From CAYHZL01 sp964361075 (GTDB taxonomy: Bacteria > Bacteroidota > Ignavibacteria > UBA10030 > UBA8401): a DNA stretch of 17,786 nucleotides. The notes below the pieces were generated by a model. That model was given only the letters and a program-made list of their open reading frames with translations, had not been told where the DNA came from and ran no database searches. Below are positions 13,450-17,786 of the stretch, in pieces; position 1 is the stretch's first letter; each line of letters starts with the position of its first letter. The DNA is taken from assembly GCA_964361075.1 (NCBI GenBank), contig CAYHZL010000058.1, positions 1 through 17,786 of the forward strand. The letters are read 5' to 3'. The position numbers and the translations under genes were made by a program.

Positions 13450-14229
13450 ATGATGACCAGAGAAAAAATTCAAAAAGGATTGACGACAGCGTGGACTGGA
13501 AAGTGGATGTATGTTTTTGACACAATTGATTCTACCAATACTTTCGCAAAAACATTAACGAAGGAAGAATCACCGCACGGCACAATCGTTGTCGCAGAAG
13601 AACAAACAGCCGGACGCGGACGGCTCGGGAGAACGTGGCTTGCAGCAAAAGGTGAAAATATTTTATTCACCATTGTTTTTCGGGAACTGCACGCGCTTCA
13701 AAATCCTGCACTTGTTCCGTATGCAATCGCACTTGCCGTTGCCGATGCAATTCAATCTGTTACCGGTGTAACAGTGAAATGTAAATGGCCGAATGATTTG
13801 CTTATTGGAGATAAAAAAGTATGCGGTATGTTGCTCGAATCATCAGTTACACCCGATAGAACAACTGAAAAATTAATAGTCGGTATCGGTCTCAATGTTA
13901 ACCAACGCAATTTTTCCGATGGTGTGGCGGCAATCGCCACATCGCTCCGACAGCATTCAGTAAAAAAAATAAACAGAGTGCGTTTGCTACAATCCATATT
14001 GGTTGAAATTGAAAAACGATATACGCAATTGAAAACTTCCAGCGTTTCCATTATAGAAGAATGGAAAGAAAGAACTTTCATCTTTGGTAAAAAAATTGTA
14101 TTGATAGAGCAAGATTCTTCGGCTGAAGTAATCGCAAAAGACCTTGCGCAAGACGGCGCGCTGCTCATTCAAACACCGGACGGGCAAATCCGACCGGTGT
14201 ATGCGGGCGATGTTTCGGTAGGATATTAA
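13450..14229 (+). CDS. birA: Biotin--[acetyl-CoA-carboxylase] ligase
   Basis: A 259-residue class I biotin protein ligase: it makes biotinyl-AMP and transfers biotin to a lysine of the carboxylase carrier protein. Seen are STNTFAK (28-34), the GRGRLGRTW biotinyl-AMP loop (55-63), KWPNDLL (112-118), KVCGMLLE with the catalytic Lys (123-130), GIGLNVN (145-151) and a small C-terminal SH3-like domain (GALLIQTPDGQIRPVYAGDVS). There is no N-terminal winged-helix domain, so it is a pure ligase without the E. coli repressor function. Start could be 13450 or the next codon at 13453. coaX follows on the same strand after 239 bp of repeat-filled DNA; birA and coaX are often neighbours in bacteria. Confidence 0.94.
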   Translation: MMTREKIQKGLTTAWTGKWMYVFDTIDSTNTFAKTLTKEESPHGTIVVAEEQTAGRGRLGRTWLAAKGENILFTIVFRELHALQNPALVPYAIALAVADAIQSVTGVTVKCKWPNDLLIGDKKVCGMLLESSVTPDRTTEKLIVGIGLNVNQRNFSDGVAAIATSLRQHSVKKINRVRLLQSILVEIEKRYTQLKTSSVSIIEEWKERTFIFGKKIVLIEQDSSAEVIAKDLAQDGALLIQTPDGQIRPVYAGDVSVGY

Positions 14230-14303
14230 AACTAAGAACCACATAGGAACATAGTTCATATAGTTTTCTGCCGAAGGCATCGAGACTGTGTCAAAAGTAG
14301 ATT

Positions 14304-14414
14304 CGTCATGCTGAACTTGTTTCAGCATCTTCGAATCTGTTCTAAATTTTGAACGTTAGATGCTGAAATGCCGCTGTACGGCATCACGTACAGCGTGACA
14401 AGTTCAGCATGACG
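14304..14414. repeat. 111-bp palindromic repeat between birA and coaX
   Basis: The ends are a perfect 16-bp inverted pair, CGTCATGCTGAACTTG (14304-14319) and CAAGTTCAGCATGACG (14399-14414). Inside are a second pair, TTTCAGCATCT with AGATGCTGAAA, and small hairpins TGCCGC/GCGGCA-like and CACGTACAGCGTG. It is non-coding and of the dispersed palindrome type. It is abutted on the right by a worn end of the dnaK-flanking MITE family. Confidence 0.7.
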
Positions 14415-14432
14415 TTTGCATAACTTCAGTTA
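14415..14432. repeat. Truncated end of the dnaK-flanking MITE family
   Basis: TTTGCATAACTTCAGTTA matches the right end of MITE copies 1 and 2 (TTTGCGTAACATCAGTTA) at 16 of 18 positions. No matching left end is found in the gap, so this looks like a remnant, perhaps cut by the palindromic repeat that directly precedes it. Confidence 0.5.
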
Positions 14433-14468
14433 GATAGTAAAACTTCACATCACATTAAAAGGATAGAC

Positions 14469-15248
14469 ATGATTTTAGCAGTCGATATCGGCAACACACA
14501 TACTGTGTTTGGTATTTATGATAAAAATAAATTGCTCGGCGATTGGCGTGTAACAAGTTTTGTTACGCGAACAGAAGATGAATTCGGTGCGTTGTTAAGA
14601 ACATTTTGCGAAGACGCAAAAATTTCTACAAAGAAAATTTCCGCAGTCGGTATTTCGTCTGTTGTTCCCAATCTCACCGATGTGGTAAGCCGCATGTCAA
14701 AAAAATATTTTCATGTCGAGCCAATTATCGTCTCCGCAGACTTACCGCTCGGCATAAATATTTTATATGAATCTCCAAATTCCGTTGGTGCAGACCGTTT
14801 GTGCAATGCAGTTGCGGGATTTAAGAAATATAAAGGACCACTCATCATTGTAGATTTTGGAACAGCAACCACATACGATGTTATTTCAAAAGAAGGAAAT
14901 TATCTCGGCGGTGTGATTACTGCTGGAATTGAAACGACAGCTTCAGAACTTCATCGCCGTGCTGCGAAATTGCCAAAGATTGATTTACATTTTCCTGAAC
15001 AGGTCATCGGAAAAAATACTGTTGCCAGTATGCAATCGGGAATTTTGTATGGCGCGCTCGATTCGATGGAAGCAATGATTCGAAGAATTTCAAAAGAAAT
15101 CGATGATTATCCTACAGTAATAGCCACCGGAGGATATTCCGAATTAATGAAGAAACAATCGAAGCTCATCAACAAACATGAACCGACACTTGTACTCGAT
15201 GGTGTACGAATTATTGTTGAACGGATGAGCGGAAAAAAGAAAAAGTGA
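14469..15248 (+). CDS. coaX: Type III pantothenate kinase
   Basis: A 259-residue ASKHA-fold kinase that phosphorylates pantothenate, the first step of coenzyme A synthesis. Motifs: DIGNTHTVFG (6-15), the P-loop-like phosphate site with Asp6; GADR (107-110) for pantothenate contact; DFGTATTYD (129-137); and IATGGYS near 208-214. Length is typical and the end is a short Lys run. Type III enzymes use a monovalent cation and resist CoA feedback. The start is supported by AAAAGGATAG. It is cytoplasmic. It lies downstream of birA on the same strand, and a strong bidirectional terminator follows it. Confidence 0.95.
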   Translation: MILAVDIGNTHTVFGIYDKNKLLGDWRVTSFVTRTEDEFGALLRTFCEDAKISTKKISAVGISSVVPNLTDVVSRMSKKYFHVEPIIVSADLPLGINILYESPNSVGADRLCNAVAGFKKYKGPLIIVDFGTATTYDVISKEGNYLGGVITAGIETTASELHRRAAKLPKIDLHFPEQVIGKNTVASMQSGILYGALDSMEAMIRRISKEIDDYPTVIATGGYSELMKKQSKLINKHEPTLVLDGVRIIVERMSGKKKK

Positions 15249-15267
15249 TGTTGTTAGAGTAGAACGG

Positions 15268-15305
15268 AAAAAGTCGGATACGTTAAAAGTGTCCGACTTT
15301 TTTTA
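15268..15305. terminator. Bidirectional intrinsic terminator after coaX
   Basis: AAAAAGTCGGA (15268-15278) pairs perfectly with TCCGACTTTTT (15292-15302), extended by wobble pairs into a short loop, and is followed by further T residues. The A-run on the other side gives a T-run for the opposite strand, so it can end both coaX (+) and tyrA (-). Confidence 0.9.
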
Positions 15306-15320
15306 TTATTGCATCGTAAG

Positions 15321-15357
15321 TAATTTCATTCGCCGCGGCGAATGAAATTATTTTTTC
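15321..15357 (+). terminator. Perfect 30-bp palindrome followed by a T-run
   Basis: The half-site TAATTTCATTCGCCG (15321-15335) is followed directly by its exact reverse complement (15336-15350), then TTTTTT. It can act as a second terminator for coaX transcripts. Its 16-bp centre ATTCGCCGCGGCGAAT is identical to the palindrome at 1587-1602, so it may also be a dispersed repeat. Confidence 0.7.
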
Positions 15358-15379
15358 TCATCCTACCCCTTCTTTCCAG

Positions 15380-16474
15380 CTACTCAATCACCTTCAACTT
15401 TTTTGCCCTCAATACAAGTGCAGCACGTTCGGCAATCTTGGCTGTATCAAACGCAAGGCGGAATGTTCCGCCTCGTCCTTCGCGTATTTTCAATAATTCA
15501 ATATCTTTGATATTTATTTTTGCTGTGGCAAGAGCGGTAGTAATTTCGGCAAGCACGCCCGGTTTATCATCCACAGAAACAAACAAGTCGTGCAGAGGGT
15601 GGAGAAATCCTTTAGAGTTTTTGGGAATAGCATCGCGTACCGTTTTTGCGCGCGTAAAACTTTTTTCGAAATGAGAAAGAGTGGAAGCAGATAATTGTTG
15701 ATCAAATTGCGTCAACAGTGTACGAAAACTTTTTATCGCAGAACGTACTTCCGGTTTATTTGTCGCGAGAATATCATTCCACATTGCGTAAGGACTGGAA
15801 GCAATACGCGTAATATCGCGGAACCCGCCTGCGGCAAGCTGCAAGTATGCAGGATTTGTTTTGTTGCGCTCACTTGCCAAATTCATCATCGCAACGGCAA
15901 TCAATTGCGGCAGATGACTGATTGTGGCGGCAATACGGTCATGTTCACGCGCAGAAAGAAACAACACGCGCGCACCAATCGCATGCAAGAGCGCAGTGAA
16001 GTGCGCAATCTTTTTTCGCTTGTTCGGCTCCACACAAAGCACATAGACAGCATTCTGAAATAAGAGCGCATCAGCAAATTGAAATCCGCTTCCTTCTGAA
16101 CCCGCCATCGGATGCCCGCCGACAAAAATTCCTTTCTTCGTAAAAAGTTTTTTTCCTGCGGCGCAAATAACATTCTTCGTACTGCCAACATCGGAAATGA
16201 TTGCGTTTAGTTTGCACGAGCGTGCAATCTGCGGAAGCAGCGTAAGAATTGCCTTGACCGGCACACAAACGAAAATAATATCGGCATCTTTCACCGCATC
16301 ATGTATTGTTCCAGCAACGCGGTCAATCGCTTTTCTTTTTTTCGCTCTCTCAATCGCTTCGGAAGAACTCAATCCGGTAATGATAACAGACGGGACATTC
16401 TGCTTCAACGCGAGTGCGAGCGAACCGCCGAGCACACCGAGACCAATGATGGTAATATTGAGAGGTTGTTTCAT
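15380..16474 (-). CDS. tyrA: Prephenate dehydrogenase with C-terminal ACT domain
   Basis: A 364-residue NAD(P)-dependent enzyme that decarboxylates and oxidises prephenate to 4-hydroxyphenylpyruvate for tyrosine. The Rossmann motif GLGVLGGS lies at 11-18; DVGSTK (95-100), GGHPMAGSEGSG (119-130, substrate-binding His121), SHLPQ (186-190, catalytic His187) and GGFRDITRIA (216-225) are all present. An ACT domain (about 296-364, FVSVDDKPGVLAEITTAL) suggests tyrosine feedback. The start at 16474 is chosen by the family's MKQPLNITIIG beginning; the ATG at 16510 would add residues from the intergenic repeat. There is no Shine-Dalgarno sequence. It lies downstream of aroF, 47 bp away, across a 16-bp stem hairpin, and very likely in its operon. 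Confidence 0.94.
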   Translation of the reverse strand: MKQPLNITIIGLGVLGGSLALALKQNVPSVIITGLSSSEAIERAKKRKAIDRVAGTIHDAVKDADIIFVCVPVKAILTLLPQIARSCKLNAIISDVGSTKNVICAAGKKLFTKKGIFVGGHPMAGSEGSGFQFADALLFQNAVYVLCVEPNKRKKIAHFTALLHAIGARVLFLSAREHDRIAATISHLPQLIAVAMMNLASERNKTNPAYLQLAAGGFRDITRIASSPYAMWNDILATNKPEVRSAIKSFRTLLTQFDQQLSASTLSHFEKSFTRAKTVRDAIPKNSKGFLHPLHDLFVSVDDKPGVLAEITTALATAKINIKDIELLKIREGRGGTFRLAFDTAKIAERAALVLRAKKLKVIE

Positions 16475-16483
16475 GTAAGGATG

Positions 16484-16521
16484 AAGGATGAAGGATGAAA
16501 AATAATTCATCCTTCATCCTT
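16484..16521 (-). other. 16-bp perfect hairpin between aroF and tyrA
   Basis: AAGGATGAAGGATGAA (16484-16499) and TTCATCCTTCATCCTT (16506-16521) are exact inverted repeats with a 6-base loop. The stem begins at the base after the aroF stop (16522-16524). No T-run follows on the minus strand, so it is not a standard terminator. The 7-bp unit GGATGAA is also tandemly repeated. It may stabilise or process the aroF-tyrA mRNA. Confidence 0.6.
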
Positions 16522-17538
16522 TTATAAAATTTTTCTGCCAATCGCTTCTGCAATACCACGAATCTGTTGCATCATTGCTTCAAACTGTTTTGGATAGAGC
16601 GATTGTGCGCCATCTGATTTTGCTTTGTCGGGATCGTGATGCACTTCAACAATCACCGCATCAGCGCCGGCAGCAACTGATGCAAGCGCCATCGGTATCA
16701 CTTTATCGCGAATGCCAATTCCGTGCGACGGATCAGCAACAATTGGTAAATGGCTTCGCGCATGAATCACCGGTATCGCACCGATATCCATTGTGTTGCG
16801 TGTGCTGGTTTCATACGTGCGGATACCGCGCTCGCATAACATCACTTGTTTATTGCCGTTGGAAAGAATGTATTCCGCCGACATCAGCCATTCTTCATAC
16901 GTTGCCGAAAGACCGCGCTTCAACATTACCGGCGCTGTTGCTTTGCCGAGGTCTTTCAGAAAATTATAGTTCTGCATGTTACGCGCACCAACTTGGATGA
17001 TATCGGTGTAACGTTCAACTAATGCAATCTGTGTACTATCCATCACTTCGGTAATCACCAACAATCCGAATGCATCTGCCGCTTTGCGCATCAGCTTCAA
17101 TCCTTCTTCGCCCATTCCTTGAAATGCGTACGGTGATGAACGCGGTTTGAATGCACCGCCGCGCAACACTTTGGCTCCGGCTTTCTTTACCGATTCAGCA
17201 ATCGTAAAAATTTGCACTTCGCTTTCAACCGAACATGGTCCCGCCATTACCACAATTTCATTTCCGCCTATCTTCACTCCCTTGATATCGAAAACAGAAT
17301 TTTCTTTTTTGAAAGAGCGGCTGGCAAGTTTATACGGTTCGGTGATACGATAAACATGTGCAACGCCGGACATTAATTCCAACTGACGCATATCGAAATC
17401 CGGCTTTACGCCGATTGCACCCAGCACTGTTTGACTGACACCGGTAGAACGATGCACATCAAAACCAAAATCGTGCAAGACGCGGATAATTTGTTCAATA
17501 TCTTTTTCGGTAGCATTTTGTTCTACGACGACGACCAT
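16522..17538 (-). CDS. aroF: 3-deoxy-7-phosphoheptulonate (DAHP) synthase, type I-beta
   Basis: A 338-residue enzyme joining phosphoenolpyruvate and erythrose 4-phosphate, the first step of the shikimate pathway. The N-terminal ferredoxin-like (ACT-like) regulatory domain spans 1-65. The barrel carries AGPCSVES (99-106), RGGAFKPR (126-133), ARNMQNYNFL, MLKRG, ARSHLPIVADPSHGIGIR and EVHHDPDKAKSDG. Metal ligands Cys102, His272, Glu298 and Asp309 fall at the same numbers as in the Thermotoga maritima enzyme, also 338 residues, whose N-terminal domain gives tyrosine feedback. The start has a clear TAGGAGA site. It is first in the pair with tyrA, giving entry into the pathway and the tyrosine branch together. 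Confidence 0.96.
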   Translation of the reverse strand: MVVVVEQNATEKDIEQIIRVLHDFGFDVHRSTGVSQTVLGAIGVKPDFDMRQLELMSGVAHVYRITEPYKLASRSFKKENSVFDIKGVKIGGNEIVVMAGPCSVESEVQIFTIAESVKKAGAKVLRGGAFKPRSSPYAFQGMGEEGLKLMRKAADAFGLLVITEVMDSTQIALVERYTDIIQVGARNMQNYNFLKDLGKATAPVMLKRGLSATYEEWLMSAEYILSNGNKQVMLCERGIRTYETSTRNTMDIGAIPVIHARSHLPIVADPSHGIGIRDKVIPMALASVAAGADAVIVEVHHDPDKAKSDGAQSLYPKQFEAMMQQIRGIAEAIGRKIL

Positions 17539-17585
17539 TTTTTCTCCTACGGAATTCAGAAATCAGAAGTAAGAAGTCAGAATAT

Positions 17586-17693
17586 TTATTGATTCAAACT
17601 AATTGCGCGAGAATATCCTTCCAACAACTTACTCACTTCTTCTAATGTTTGTGAAATATTTTCAGTATTACTGTAATGGGCATCTCTAAAAAC
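17586..17693 (-). pseudogene. Possible C-terminal remnant of an unidentified gene
   Basis: A frame without a start, opening after a TAG at 17694-17696 and ending in TAA, encodes VFRDAHYSNTENISQTLEEV and a further 15 residues ending in ISLNQ. The amino-acid pattern looks like a real helical C-terminus, loosely like the end of a shikimate-kinase-type protein, but I cannot confirm that. A dispersed repeat begins about 10 bp upstream (17703), so a gene may have been cut there. A 35-codon frame can also arise by chance. Confidence 0.3.
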
Positions 17694-17702
17694 CTAAAAA
17701 AA

Positions 17703-17786
17703 TTGTCATTGCGAGCCGTTCTTTGGCGAAGCAATCTCGTTTTTTCTTTTTAATTGAAAGATTGCTTCGGTCGCTTCGCTCCCTCG
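17703..17786. repeat. Dispersed inverted repeat running off the window
   Basis: It begins TTGTCATTGCGAG; CGAAGCAATCT (17727-17737) is inverted as AGATTGCTTCG (17759-17769), and the right arm continues CGGTCGCTTCGCTCCCTCG to the last base. It is the palindromic form of the repeat whose half is at 8778-8806. The expected closing CAATGACAA lies beyond the window. Confidence 0.65.

Noticed and set aside
13752..14328. Minus-strand frames of 113-138 codons opposite birA
   Set aside because: birA fully explains the region, and the antisense frames carry no motif.

Overview
The window comes from an AT-rich bacterial chromosome. Gene content and style suggest the Bacteroidota/Chlorobi side, perhaps an Ignavibacteria-like lineage: a mitochondrial-type aconitase, a YphP/YqiW-type bacilliredoxin, a Thermotoga-like DAHP synthase, BirA next to CoaX, several starts without a Shine-Dalgarno sequence, and many short palindromic intergenic repeats. 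This assignment is an inference from style and is only moderately certain. No rRNA, tRNA, CRISPR array or transposase gene is visible.

Layout. 1-877 (+): a small DHCW-motif cupin and a VanZ-like membrane protein, which converges on and overlaps the next gene by 16 bp. 862-2063 (-): a divergent TrpF-family protein behind a bacilliredoxin, with a terminator-like fold just before the trpF start. 2156-6010 (-): aconitase with a 50-residue lysine-rich tail, flanked by two toxin-antitoxin modules, RelE/antitoxin upstream and MntA/HepT downstream. 6063-12965 (-): clpB and dnaK, whose products act together in protein disaggregation, separated by two accessory genes: a Swt1-like HEPN protein and an unrecognised helical protein. 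13450-15248 (+): birA and coaX (cofactor metabolism). 15380-17538 (-): aroF and tyrA (entry into the shikimate pathway, and the tyrosine branch). 17539-17786: intergenic, with a possible gene remnant and a dispersed palindromic repeat running off the end.

The most notable features are small. (1) A 177-bp non-autonomous element has GTAACT(A/G)CTCAGCGT ends and a perfect 8-bp duplication CAATGTTT, the hallmarks of IS66-type elements. It has inserted into the end of the RelE-like toxin gene and replaced its last codons; removing it on paper restores a 112-residue toxin. (2) Two related elements with ACTGA(A/T)GTTACGCAAA ends flank dnaK. The downstream one has a 5-bp TACTT duplication and lies between dnaK and its probable terminator. 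(3) A near-perfect sigma-54 promoter, TTGGCACGATGGTTGC, lies 58 bp upstream of dnaK. (4) The HEPN protein also ends in repeat-derived residues. The accessory load (two toxin-antitoxin modules, an extra HEPN nuclease-type gene and several repeat families) is concentrated around housekeeping and stress genes. I see no single large undescribed system. The HEPN/unknown pair is the best candidate for one.
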